A DNA stretch of 64,000 bases from Parus major (Eukaryota > Chordata > Aves > Passeriformes > Paridae), in NCBI RefSeq assembly GCF_001522545.3, contig NC_031773.1, forward strand, positions 19,664,302-19,728,301. Reading direction: 5' to 3'. A model generated the notes under the pieces. That model saw nothing but the letters and a program-made list of their open reading frames with translations, did not search any database and was not told the DNA's origin. Shown here in pieces: positions 35,163-47,900 of the stretch (its first letter is position 1; every line of letters begins with the position of its first letter). A program made the translations under genes and the position numbers.

Positions 35163-38100
35163 TACAGGTGAGACAAATATATTTTACTAGGGCTTCTCTT
35201 CAGCCTTTTGTCACGGAAACCTGGGTTTATTACACAGACAGGACTTCAATTTTTTAAGTCATTCCTCAAATTAATATCATCACACCTATTTTGTTATCTA
35301 ATATATTTTTCACTAAGTTTATTAAAACATACATTCTCTCATGTTGTATGGCTGCATTACAGCTCTGTGTTCTGGCATTAAATATAGTTCAAAATGTTCC
35401 ATATAAATAATGGGAAGAGAAGGGCAGGGAACTCAGCAAACCTTCTGGAACCTCTGAAGTTTATTTTTTTTCTGTAGGGATTTCAGATTCTGATAGGCAG
35501 ATTTTTTCTTACTTCCCATCTTTGGTAATTTCACATAAAAGGATCACCATAGCATTGATAACACAGACAAATTTTGGGGGTTTGAACCTGCATATAGAAT
35601 GTATTCTCTTAAAACAATATTTTTTTTATTTGAGGAGAATAAATTTCAGTGCAGTGTTGCATAAAAATAGCTGTATTACTTGAAGAAATGAAAAAAATCA
35701 TACCATACAATGATGGGTGTACAAAGATAAATTCAAGGCTATAGGAATAGTTATTTGTTTGCAGTAAGTACATTGGGTTTGTGCCTTTTTTTTTTTTTTT
35801 TTTTTATTTTAGTCCCTGTTCAATGTTTACTTTCAATTATTGCTGCCTACAGGAGACCAGCTTATCCCTGCCAATAACTTTGCTGACACAAATTGAATAA
35901 TCAGTTTGAAGAGAAAGAAATTATTAGACCCAACTTTTTTTCCTCTTCCAGGCATCAGAGGAGTGAACTAGAATTTAAAAATCAGCAAAATAACACAATC
36001 TGCTGTGATTAACAATTGGAATCTATCTAGATGAAGAGATATGTCTTTCTTCTGTATTAATGAGCTGTGTAACTGTCAAACAACAGTTTGTTTGTTTGTT
36101 TTGTGCTTGAAGAACTGAAAAATCAGACATGCATACAAAATAGGTAATATGCCCAAATTACAGAGGAAAGCAGCGAAAGGGCTCCTGAATCCAAATATTT
36201 TGCCTAATGCAATGTCTTACTTGAACAAATTAACTAAAATGACAGCTGTGCCTAGTGTCTTCACTTTAGTACTCTTCTTCCTGTCTTCATACTATAGCTG
36301 TTATGAATAATTCCTTTTCATTGTAATATATAGAAACATTTTTATAGAAACATATATAGGCAAATATATAAACATAACACAGGTTAAAAAGTATCTGATC
36401 ATAATTGAATAGACAGTGCTCTGTTATTTTTCTACCCATGCATTTCTGGTGTCTTCTAACTAAGCACAGATAAGTAAAGTTATATTAATGTTTTCAGTAC
36501 AGAAAGCATGGTTCTGTATTTATTTTATTAATGTACCTATAAAAATTAGTATTTCTTACATTTGGATGGATCTTTTTTCACTTTTGTTACTCTAGGTCTC
36601 CGTTTCTCTCAGGCAAGCTGAAAATGAACATAATTTATTACTTGTATCTTTGATTAATGGAAGGACTGGTTTTGTGCTGTTTATAAAATCAGGTCTGATT
36701 ATATTGAGGTCATTGCAATACATAGTGTCATAAAGGGATCATGAAACCAAGTTAAATGCAACTGGCTTGTTTCACTGTATTAAAGTATTACAACACAGAA
36801 AAAGAAAATAATACTTTAGGCACTCTTTTGGCAATGGAAAGTGAGTTTCTTTGCCAGCAGCACTCAAATTTTAGTCACAACTTTTCTAAACTAGCATCCT
36901 TGCATATAGTACTAACAGTCTGTCTTTTTTATTGACAATGTTTTCTCAATAAATTGAAGTTATATAATATCAAAAATTATGTGGAATTATTTGCTGTTGC
37001 CTGTTGAATTATAGCTCTCCTATGTGGCATGTCTTATTAAAGATTAATAGTAGAGGCATTCTCTCTTTTTAGACTTCAGTTCAGTAGTTAAACCATGCCA
37101 ACAAGAAACTGTTTTTAAGTAAAGGTAACATACCACTTCACATATATTTTTAGGTCAGAGTATGCTCTTGAATGAAAGGTAAATTAATTATTCATATGAT
37201 CTTGATGTGAGATTACTTCAGTTTTCTGTCATGAAGATGAACTAGTTCATGGTTTGCAATGCCAGTTTCATTTAACCTGAGCTTTCTCTGCTTGTCTATT
37301 TTATTTCCATTCACTACTGAAAAAATTAATTTTCAAGCAAATTTGTGATTCATGAATCTCTATGAAGGCCAAGACTATGAGAGTACACATTTCTCCAAGT
37401 AACATTTAACTCAGATTACATTCATATATATATATATATATATACACTAATGCACACACACACACATATCTGTTTATATTTATATAGCTATATGCAGAAA
37501 GTTCCTGAACAGTTAGGTATTGATTCAGAACATGGATTACTTTTAAAGTGCAGCAATGTACAGGCAGCTGACTCATCAGAGTTGCTCAAAATTAATGGTG
37601 TTTCCTAATTAAGTATCTGCTAACTATCTAATCCAGCTATTGTGTTCACTGGAATACAATTGCTCTTGGCTCAGCTTTTAAATTCTAATGAATAAGAATA
37701 TAAAATACATCCCTATTTCTCTGAATCATATCTTCAGCAATTAGTGAGATTCATTCCCATTCTTTGAGAGACTCTTCTCATTCCAGGCTCCCTCATTAAA
37801 TGTTTGGAATGTGTAGACTGAGATCTCATTGGATTTCCAGTTACTTATCCCCACAGTTAAGAGCCCCCCATCCTCACCATACCTTGTCACCAGATGTCAT
37901 CTAACCTGCATGATCAGTAGAGCAGTTCTGGGACTGTGGGCCTGAGGGAGGAGACTTCTTGGGTTCACCTCATCAAATGCTTCTAAATAATATAATAAAT
38001 GTATAAATTCCAAAAAAAATGTGATCATTTTGCATGGAATTACAAAATACTTTCATTCAGAGCTTAAACACGATGGCTGGTCTGGACCACAGTGTTTTCT

Positions 38101-38825
38101 TTGAATGGCAAACAACAAAAAGGTGCAAGGAAAGGAGACAGAAGGAAGAGAAATATGGAAGTGTTGAAAAAAAAATCAGATGAGAAAATACTCAAAGCCA
38201 GAGCCATTACTAGTTCTAAAACCTCTAAAAAATAATTATTCCCCTAATGACCTTAGGGAAATACAGCTATGGGCATGACGTGGAAAGGAAACATGTTAAT
38301 TTCACCCTCTGAAGAGTGAGAAGGGAATGGATCTAGGATATAACTCTTAAAAGGTAGAAGACATCTTTAGGTTGAATCAACCAGTTTCTTTCAGTGTTTT
38401 CTGCTGTATCACATTCTAGTCTTTGTGAGATTTTGAATGACTGTACTCTATCTCTCCTCAGATATAAATATAAACACTAGTCTAAATAATCTGCATGATT
38501 CACACAGGGGTGCAATATCATAGTCGATAGTATAGAAATAGCTAAGTAAGCAGCAATAACAAAATAATATAGCAAAATAAAAAGCCTGCAAAATGGAGCC
38601 ATGTTGAAAAATACAGAAAATACTACGTTGCTATATGTTCATTTGCAGTAATGGCTTCCAAATTCATGATTTCCTTTTTTAATTCTGACACCTACCTGCA
38701 ACATCTCTTGTGATCCTACTTTTTACAATTTACTTTGAGCCTTCAAAACTGAATTTTGGTGATTGTCTGTTACTCTTTATACTACCAAAATCCATTTTCT
38801 TATTGTAAATTTCTGCTGAGCTAGA
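35163..38825. other. Noncoding DNA with simple repeats
   Basis: No gene was recognised. A run of 20 T lies at 35786-35805 and a TTTG repeat at about 36087-36102. The stretch at about 37480-37700 is less repetitive, contains TGACTCA (37569-37575, AP-1 type) and several ATTA cores, and may be regulatory. Confidence 0.6.
37424..37466. repeat. Compound (AT)n / (CA)n microsatellite
   Basis: A 21-base alternating AT run (37424-37444) is followed by 8 bases and then seven CA units (37453-37466). This is a short compound dinucleotide repeat, probably polymorphic. Confidence 0.95.
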
Positions 38826-40085
38826 GGGACATGGAAAGTTACTGTTCAAAGCTCCACCTAACATGATCTGGAACACTTCAAAGGATGGGACACCCTCAAC
38901 ATCTCTGGGTAAGCTATTCCAGCATCTTACTAACTCTCATTGTAATAAATATTTTGTATGTCCAAACTAAAGCTACCCTCTTTCAGTTTAACCATTGTCT
39001 CTTTTTCTGCCACTGCAGACTTAGAAAACTGCTCTAAGTGCTGAAAGGTTGCAAAAGCTTACTCCAGAATCTTCTCCAGCCATCTCCCGCCCTCTCTGCC
39101 TTTCCTAATTGGAGAAGTGTTCCAGCTGTCTGAACACTTTTGTGTCCTTCCTCTGACCCACTCTAATTGGCCCATGGCTTTCTTGTACTGAGGACCCCAG
39201 GGTGAGCACACTACTCCACATGGGAACTCACCAAAATGGAATAGAGCATCAAAATCACCTGCCTTGACCTGCTGGCCACTCTTCTCATTATGCAGCCCAT
39301 GAAACAATTATTTTCCTGGGCTATGAGCACACATTTTTGGCTTGTCCATCAGTATCCCCAAGTTTTTCTGTGCAGACTTACTACCAATCCATTAATTCCC
39401 CAGTCTGTATTAGTATGGACGTTGGCACAGACTAGGTGCAGGATCTTGCACTTGACCTTGCTGAACTCCATGAGATCCCACACAGGCTCATTTCTCAAAC
39501 ACATCAAGATCCCTCTCGCATCCTTTCCCTTGAGTGAATGAACTGCACCACTCAGCTTGGCGTCACCAGCAAACTTGCTGAGAGTGCACTCAATCCCACA
39601 GTCTCTATCACTGCTGAAGGAATTAAGTAGTATCAGTTCAGCACCCTTGAAAGACACCACTCCTGACACATTTTGGCTTTGACATTGAGTCATTGACAGT
39701 AACTCTTTGCATGTGGTTGTCCAGCCAACTCCTTGCTCACCTAACAGTTCCATCCATCAAACCAACAGCTCTCCAATTTAGTGGCAAGAATGTTGTAGGG
39801 GACTATATCAAAGGCCTTACAGAAGTCCAGGTGACTCTTCTCCTGGGTGTAGTAACTTTACTGTAGAAGGCCACCAGATTAATCTGTCACCATTTTCCCC
39901 AGTGGACCCATGTTGGCTGTCACTAACCACCTCCCCTTCTTCCATATATTTTGACATATCCTCTGCTCCATGTTCTTACTGGGCACTGAGATTAGGATGA
40001 CTGGTCAGCAGTTTCCAGGATCCTCCTTCTTTAAGCTTATTAAAAAAGTAGTGCAATATTTCCTCCTCTCCAATCACTTAAAAAA
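38826..40085 (-). mobile_element. CR1 LINE, 1.26-kb 5'-truncated copy
   Basis: The plus strand reads as the reverse complement of avian CR1. Blocks visible include 'GGATGGGACACCCTCAACAT', 'CTCTTTCAGTTTAACCATTG', 'GACCTGCTGGCCAC', 'GGTGCAGGATCTTGCACTTG', 'CTGCACCACTCAGCTTGGCG' and 'AGAAGTCCAGGTGACT'. In the sense (minus) direction it covers the second half of the ORF2 reverse-transcriptase region and the 3' untranslated region. It lacks the 5' portion, and the terminal octamer repeats are not clear at the 38826 end. It is the largest retroelement here after the 1453-bp LTR. Many substitutions and frame breaks show it is old. The 5' boundary near 40085 is approximate. Confidence 0.92.
39349..39840 (-). 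pseudogene. Decayed CR1 reverse-transcriptase remnant
   Basis: This is the coding relic inside the minus-strand CR1. On the minus strand, 39782-39830 encodes LDFCKAFDIVPYNIL followed by a KLE-type segment, matching catalytic motif A of CR1 reverse transcriptase (LDFCKAFDTVPHNIL in the family). Further on, the 134-residue frame at 39349-39753 contains GIECTLSKFAGDAKLSGAV, matching the family's GIECTLSKFADDTKLSG block. There the first Asp of the catalytic pair (ADD in the family) is replaced by Gly, which should abolish activity. The two parts are separated by stops and frame breaks. The intact enzyme would copy CR1 RNA into DNA at the target site; this copy cannot. Neighbouring genes are absent. 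Confidence 0.85.
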
Positions 40086-42279
40086 GCTATTTAAATAAAG
40101 GCCTGTTGTGGTTCCTGATATGTAAAACCTAACTTTTTTGATTAAATGCAAATTTTATGTACTGGGAAAATGCATGGTGGTAGCAAAGGTGCAGCTTCAA
40201 ATATTCACCTAGTGCAACAATAAGTTCAGAGGAGGTAGACAGGATTTATGGCCTACTTAGCCTAAGAAAGCAGGCCAGAAAACCAACCTAATGAAGAAAG
40301 AACATAAAAAGAAGACAGGGTACTTTTACTTTTTACCTCCAAAAGAAAAAAAATACACAGATATTTAGCCTGTTATAATTGTCTGAAAGTCTCAAAACTG
40401 CCATTGTCACAAGATATGCAGGATGCTTGCAATACTCTTAACTGAGTATTAGGAGAAAGGTATTAATATAAGTCTAGTTAATTGCTAAATGTTCCTGGAT
40501 AAGAATTAGAAATCTACATTATTTTTTATATACAATTTTTTTCCCAATTATCATTCAGTTAATAGTTAGCTGGCATAAAATTTAAATATACCTCTGTGGT
40601 CCCAATACTAAAAATAAGAGAGAAATTGCCATTAAAGGGAAACTAGGGAGAAAAGTCCACAAACCAAACAACCTTTCTAATATAACCAGCTAACGATTAG
40701 CATCATTAAATCAATTACATACTTATAGGAAGCCATAAAAATTATTATTTCTTGTGTTAAAATGCAAGAATTCTGAAAAAAAATGCAATTTTTTTTTGAT
40801 TGAAGAAATATGCTGTGCTATCAGATATAAGCACTTCTGCATGGTGGAGAAGAAAAAACAAAAAATTAAAAAGCAATAAAGAGAGGAAGTACATTCAGAA
40901 ACAAGAAAGTGAAGAAGAAAATAACTTATTGCTTAAGATTTTCTCCTTCTCCTTAATCTTAAAGAAATAGAGTAGGAAGATGAAAAACGTTTGTAAGCAG
41001 GATACATACTTCTGCAGAAAATATAGTCATACTGAGATTCAGCGAGTTTCTCCAGCTTCAACAAATTCAAAAGCTCTTCCCTTACATTATTTTGCTCTTA
41101 TCAGTGGAGAGGCTCCTCCCAGAGGTCAAAAAATATCCTTAGTCTGAGGGAACATTTTAATTCATCAGCAAGACACAGATGTAGAAGTGCAAATGTTACA
41201 GTTAGAAACCAACATATATGGGCTTTTCCTTGCAATAGAGGTATTTTCATGATTGAAACAAGTGTTTAGCATGTTCAAGGAAATTATCATAACTTTATTT
41301 TCTCTGTTTCTCCAGTATGAAATGAATGTAAAATATGTGTAGATTTCTTTCTCCTTAAGAAATTGCTGAACTTGGGAAACATTCAGTTTATGTCTTTTAG
41401 CCATTCCAACTAACAGTTGGAATTTTAGCAGTTGTAGAGTTAAAAGTGTTTTTGTAGAATTATACATCTTTTCATTATCTAGACTTTCAGTTGTATAATT
41501 CATTTTTATAAATAACCAACCAAAATGTTTATGTTATAGAATCACTGGTTTGGTGTTGCATGTGTGAACAGATCTTGGAGCACATGAGTAGCTTCTTGAT
41601 GGGAAGTGAAGAACTGCAATGCTAAGCCCTGTTTGCAAAGGGTACAATCTCATGACCAAGTAAAATTCTGTGATTCCCTCAGCAAATCAATAAACATAAA
41701 GTTTTGGCTCAGTTACTTGTATTTCTGCAGCAGTTATGGCAATGTCAGGAAATAGAAAAACAATATGAACTAATGTTTGCTTTAGAGTATTGAATTTTCT
41801 GTCTTATGGAGCTTGAAACTATATATACACAAGTTTGTGCTATGTTCCAGGGACCAAACTAGGAAGAAGTGGGATATTGATATTACCAGTAAATAAGTAA
41901 ATACACAAACATGCATATATAGCAGAGCATTAAATGTGTCAGTCACTGTCTGTTACATATCGTATTGTATTAGGAAGTTAATGTGTGAGTGAAATGAATA
42001 CTTGTGGCTCTGGAAAGATTCAAAACTATCTGTCAGGAGAAATAGACCTGCTAATGAAAAGGGGTCAGAGAAGACTACTTAATGCACAACAGCAAAATTG
42101 GCTGTAGAAAAAAAATCAAACCCTGCTGTTCTTCTCTGGCCAGACTCTTCAAGCTTTACTCAAGATAAGCAGTACTTGCTTACCTAAGTGAGTTTATTAA
42201 AGTCTATTCAGTGCAGGGCCTTGAAAGCAACAATCTTGGAAAATGAAGCTTAGTAGAGTGTTAAAGGTTTCCCATTAAG
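40086..42279. other. AT-rich noncoding DNA
   Basis: No gene or repeat family was recognised. A-rich purine tracts occur at about 40850-40920. Open frames are short and AT-biased, for example 41165-41503 on the minus strand. Confidence 0.6.
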
Positions 42280-43180
42280 GGGTTTGGAGAGAGAAGTGAA
42301 TAGTAAAAGTCAGCAGGCAAGGAAAAAATTTGCAGTTGGCTGCAGCTTTACAGATAGATTACCAAGCTGGTCTGAACAGCTGGCAGCAAGGATTGCTTCT
42401 GCTGGGAGGATGATGTTACATCCCAAAGATGTATTCCCTGCATACGTATGTTTGTTTATATCCAACAGCAATAGGAACCCAATTACTCTTTACCCAATTG
42501 TGACTGAAATAAAAGATAATTTCTTTGCTTCACAATCTGCAAGGCAGAGAATTGTTTACCCAACAAACTGCACCTCCAAACACTGCCACTGACAGTTACT
42601 TCTGTTCTTTCCCAGATTCTGATATCTAAATTGAAACTATTTTGCCATTGAAATGCCTAATATCTGCAGATAGCTAAGTATCATACCCAATTGGGCTCGT
42701 AGATATATAGAGAAGCAATATTTAGAGCATTAACTATTACACAGATTGTACTGTACCAGCTGCATAAAACTGAACAGGCAGTGCATTGAGAAGGATGAGA
42801 TTTGTGTGGCCATTTGTTAAGAAGTGGGCTTTTAAAACAAGATGCTCAGTTCTCATTTACCCAGAAAGTGTGCCATAACTTTTTGTATTTGTCATATGCT
42901 CACTATGTTAAAAATTAGGACAACTGGATCTAAAATAAATTAATCAATTCATATGTCCAAAGCCTGTGTTCAAACTCTGATCTGCTATTTGCCTTGGATG
43001 ATTATTTTATTGCTTCCAGCTATCTTTGATACATAAGAAGACTTAAATGTTCCTTTCATTCAGCCTGAAACTGTTTGACAAACCCATTAGCTTCAGCAAG
43101 CTTTGTGACTCACTTGCTGACAGCAATTAGGATTCTCAAAAATTATCTGGATAAGCGAAAACCCCAGGAGTTTCATAAGG
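42280..43180. promoter_or_regulatory. Candidate conserved noncoding block
   Basis: About 0.9 kb of high-complexity sequence with few homopolymers lies here between AT-rich neighbours. ATTA/TAAT cores, CAGCTG E-box-like sites and an AATTAATCAATT cluster are visible. The 102-residue plus frame at 42284-42592 has no family features. Enhancer function is a guess from texture only. Confidence 0.15.
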
Positions 43181-44339
43181 TGAGAAGAAGTCCTGAGATT
43201 CATTTTTACTAAAATAAGACTTAAAATCTCCTGGAAAGAAAATCAATCTAAAATAATTAAAACTTCTGTTCTTTCACTCTAATGAAGATACTATTCCATT
43301 GCTAAGCACCTGATTTGAACAGAGGAATTTACAGTGTATCTCCTTACTCTTTCAATTCCTTCAGGTGAAATTTTCCCATTATCACTGAATTTACATTTTT
43401 TTTTTTTTCAGGTTCTCTTGAAACAGTTACTGGTTTATTAGGTAAGATAAAAAGATAGGAAACTGACAGTAAAGACCCTTGTCTGGGCACTATATCTGAA
43501 TTCATGTATTTGCTCAGAATGAATACACGACCCATAACTTAACTCTGATAGTTCTCCATCAATTTGAGCAGAAACAAGGCATAAATCCAGAATTTTCCCC
43601 CTGAAATATTTTAGCTACTGTACATTCAACTGTAAAATTATTTCCTTTTTAAAAATGTGACTAGATTTATATAGACTTCAGAAGAATGATGTGACAACTA
43701 TAGAGAAAAAGTTAAACTGAGAAGAAATAGCAATAAAAATATCATCAAAATATCATCAGGTTTAAGATTTAAAAGCTCAGGTAGAGCTTGTTAGTCGATG
43801 AAAATAACATTTTTATTAGGTTTATATTTTGCAATCAGAAGTAATTAACATCAGAGATGCTGAATTAAACTTATTTTTACCTATCCAAAAATCAGTTGTT
43901 TAAGTACACCTCCCAAGTCTTTCTTTACTTTTTGACATATAAGGAAGTTGAGTAAGTATTCATTGCTCTTTTAATGTGTAACCAAACAAGCTCTGTCTGC
44001 TGCATAACAATCTGCAAACAATTTCTAGCTTCACACAAGATAGTCTCCCTTTCTAATTCTTCATCAATTTCAACATTACTCTTTTGAGACCAAATTTCAT
44101 GATGTCAGGGTTATTTTAAACAAAACAATGATTTAAAATATTATGCTTGGATTCCTTTCAGCTGCTTCCAAAATGCTGCAAATAAAGCAATGTGTTAGTC
44201 AGTAATTGGCTTGAAATATAAACAGACACCAACTTAAAATTGCTCTAAAATAAAACCAAACCAAAGTGAAAAATTAATTGTAATTTATAATTCATTATTG
44301 TTGTTAATGCATCTTTTATAGACTAGATTCTCTCTGGAG
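43181..44339. other. Noncoding DNA with a microexon-like segment
   Basis: No gene was recognised. A 30-base segment at 43412-43441 is flanked by strong splice-like signals and is treated as a finding. A tandem pair of AAATATCATC lies at about 43737-43757. Confidence 0.55.
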
Positions 44340-44960
44340 CCATTGGCTAAAACATACCTCATTAACCACTGAACATGACTCCTGGGAACAATGGTAGTCA
44401 CAGAGACAACAGCTCATTTATGGTTTTGCTTCCACCTACAGAATTGTTTGGATATGCAAGTTACTACAGCCTCAAATGTGTGTCAGCCTCTGTGTCAACA
44501 CACTTTGGAGCTCCAAAGGCCGATCTCTTGCAACTAGGCCAAAAGGTGCAGGAAGTGAAGGTATTGCTATTATACAAATATAAGCTTCAAAAGCGACTGT
44601 TGGCATCTGAGACAGAAGTCACTAAGCTTTTCATTCTCATATGGAGGAGGCTAAACTGATTATATAATTATGGGACGACTTAATCTGCTCTAATTTTCAA
44701 TGGCTGGGTGCTCAGGCCATTTAGAATGGTTTTGTTTTCTCATATAAAATTCATATCAAGATTTACGAGATATAAATTGTACTGTAAATAAATTCCATTT
44801 GCTTGGAAATGAAACATTCTTGACTAGATACTGAGGCCCAGAAAACAACTGGTGTGCAGCAGGGCTGTTAAATAAAAGAAGCAGTCTGTCTCATCTTTCA
44901 CTGACAGTCATTCATTCCCACCCCTGCTTTTTCATCTTTCTGTACTGCAACTACAATTTC
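44340..44960. promoter_or_regulatory. Candidate conserved noncoding block
   Basis: High-complexity sequence with little simple repeat lies here, including a 94-codon open frame (44375-44659, plus) that has no recognisable domain. The part from about 44660 has multiple ATTA-type cores. It could be a regulatory element, an unrecognised exon, or ordinary single-copy DNA. Confidence 0.15.
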
Positions 44961-47900
44961 ACTGTCTATCCAGTGAATTATTCAGGGAACAGATCCAGCT
45001 GAAAACTATTCCAGCAAAAACACAATGCCTGTTATTCTTTGGGATCAGTCATCCTGGCGTGGTTTGCCATGAAGAAAACCAAATCTCTCTGCTGGTGTTG
45101 ATGGGAGGCTCAAAACAGTAAGGTCTAAAATGCTTAAAAACTTATTAAATTGTAACACAAGAGAACAGTAGCAAAGGTTGGTCATGATGTTACAGAAAAT
45201 ATTCTGTTTTGGAAGATGTGATTACATCTGTACAGAAAAATAAAAAACTTATGAAGAAAAAATTGTTACTTTTAACAATTCCCAAAACTTGAAGTCTATT
45301 AAAGTCTATTGCTTTCATGTTTGCTTCAATAGGAGCATTTAAAAAAAAATAAATATTGTTATTTGTATGGGGTGAAAAGTAAATTTCAAATAAAGCAGAT
45401 AACTAATCACAACTACACTATAATAGTCAAAAGAAGATTTAAAAAATGTTTTTCCATGTTGCCTTGTATACAGTTACGATAACACGACTGTCACAACTCA
45501 GTTGAAACTGGAGCAGCATAAGCAGACAAAATACATTTCTGCTTTTGATCCCTTAACATTAGATTTATGATATAGTAATAGCCAAAACAATGTTTTTTCA
45601 ATGCATGTCCCAAAGACAGTATCAGGTAACCCAAAGGTGTAATCAAAATTAACCAACACATAATGAATTTTAAATATGAAAGATTTTGAAAAACTGCTCT
45701 AGGCTTAACTGTATTTCAATAATTATTCATGGAAGATGTGCACTTTATATTATCTGTGAGTGGGTAATCTTCAAACAAACAAAAAAAAAATAGAACAAAA
45801 TTCATCAAATAAATTGACAGTTATGAATTATTTGTTCAGCTCTGATTTTACCTTACTAATTTTACTTTATTAAAAACATACAAGCATTTTCAATTTATAA
45901 AAATGAATTGAACTTAAAATAATAATTTTAATCTAAATAGATCAGATCAAATGCTAAGATGTAAGAAAACATCTTTTAACAAGAGCCATTAAAATATCAG
46001 ATATCTGTGTTTTAATCTATACTTTAATCCATTGTATAAATTCACATTCAGTAGACACATTGAGCATTGTAAGGCCCTTAGCTAAGTAGTTATACTTTTT
46101 CTTTTTAAGCTGTGAAAGCATTCTTAGCATAGCAGTCTTCTGCTTTGATCTAAGAGTTTTAAAATTAGATATTTATTTCTAAACTGATTTATATGCACTG
46201 AAAATTATCATGCATTTCTTATAGATAACCTCTCACCTCCTAAAAGAGCTCCCTAAGACAAGAGAGCAGACATCATTATTTTCATCTGTTCTCATTCAGA
46301 AAGGCAGAGTTTATGTAGAAAAAAAAAATTGCATAAATTCACTGAAAGGAGAGCTGAAGGAATATTATAAAATCCATTTGCATTCAAAACATTTGGAAAT
46401 ACCTTATTTTAATTTTTAACAGCAAGAACTGTTTTGTATATTCATCTTGTAATACACCAGATGCAGAGAGAAGGTAAATTCAAAGACAAAACAGGTTAAC
46501 CTGCATTTTGTATAAATTTGATCAAATTCTGAGCTTCTATTGAACAAAACAAGGCTGGGTGCAAATGTTACAGGAAAGGAAACCCAAAAGAGTGTTTGCG
46601 TGGATGCTGCAAGCCAAAGCAAATAAATGTTTAATGACTCTACCAAAGAATTTGTTGTCTCATAATTTCTCCAGAAGGTGACTTACTTTGAAAGGTATTC
46701 ATCCCCCTCCTAAATATTTTGTATGGATTCAAGTCCACAAAGCACCTGCCATCCACCATGAAGAATATTATATATCTCCTCTTTTAGAAGGTTGTTTCAT
46801 GCAGTGCCTCAGGAGAGTTTTTATATGAGATCAATAATATTTTTGAACTTCTGAGTGATTAAGAAATGTGTCTGAATTGCTCTCAGGGACAGACAAATAT
46901 AACATTTATGGGAATAAAGAGATGAATATAATAGAGATGAAATGAAACATAACGTCTAGGAAAAAGAAACAGTGTCAAGGCTGGTACGGCTATATTTTGT
47001 CTTCCAGACATTTTGGTTTATTGGAACAAAATCATGTGCTGCATTCACCTCAACCCCCAGAACACACAGACACACACACTACACTTTTTAAATCCCTTTT
47101 TTAATAAAATGAAAATTTAGAGGAAAATATTTTCAGATGCATCACCAGTAGAGCAGGTAAATAGACCATGAGGAATGTAGGCTGCCATACCCACAGGCTC
47201 CCTGCCACCTGTATAAATCCAGCCTCCTCCATCCAGATCCATCTGAACAACTTTCTTGAAAACAAATTTAGCAACGTTATGGTTTGAAAGGAGCAAAGTA
47301 ACAATATTTTTGGGCGTGATTTAAGGGAATCCCTTTTCCACTGCCAAGATGCCTTGTTCTTAGATAAATGGATGGATATGAAATAGAGTTGATTGAAAAC
47401 AGGAACACACAAAATGTGGTCAGGAAATGTTAATGCTGAAAACACCACTAATCAAAGGGCTTTGCCCGTTCCAGGTGTTAGCCTCAACGGTGAGTGATGT
47501 TAATAGCAAATATATTGAAGAATGTGACTCAAATTGTCCAGGAGAAAAAAGAGAGAGAGAGCACCCCATTGTACATGGAAGTTGGGGAAAGATAGCAAAC
47601 AGATGAGGAATAGGAATTTCTGTGCCTGTTCACGCTACTGTTAAAGAGAGTGGCTTCCAGGCAATACATTTCCTTTCTGTGGTCTCCAGGACATTCAAGT
47701 ATCCTGGTAGAAGTAGTATGTTGAAAGCACACAGATAAGCCTGGCCTGCCCCTGAAGGCTGACATCTTTTGCACAATTACAATCTGAAACATATAATTCA
47801 TTTGATTTTGAAGTACTTAATGGATGGTACTTCAAACGTAGTTCAAATAGTTTCTTTGGGTTAAGACATAGTCTCTAAACAGTTTCTCCTTGAAAATAGT

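Noticed and set aside
34790..35257. 155-codon plus-strand open frame
   Set aside because: Most of it is CR1 sequence read in a frame that is not the CR1 protein frame. No host gene is indicated.
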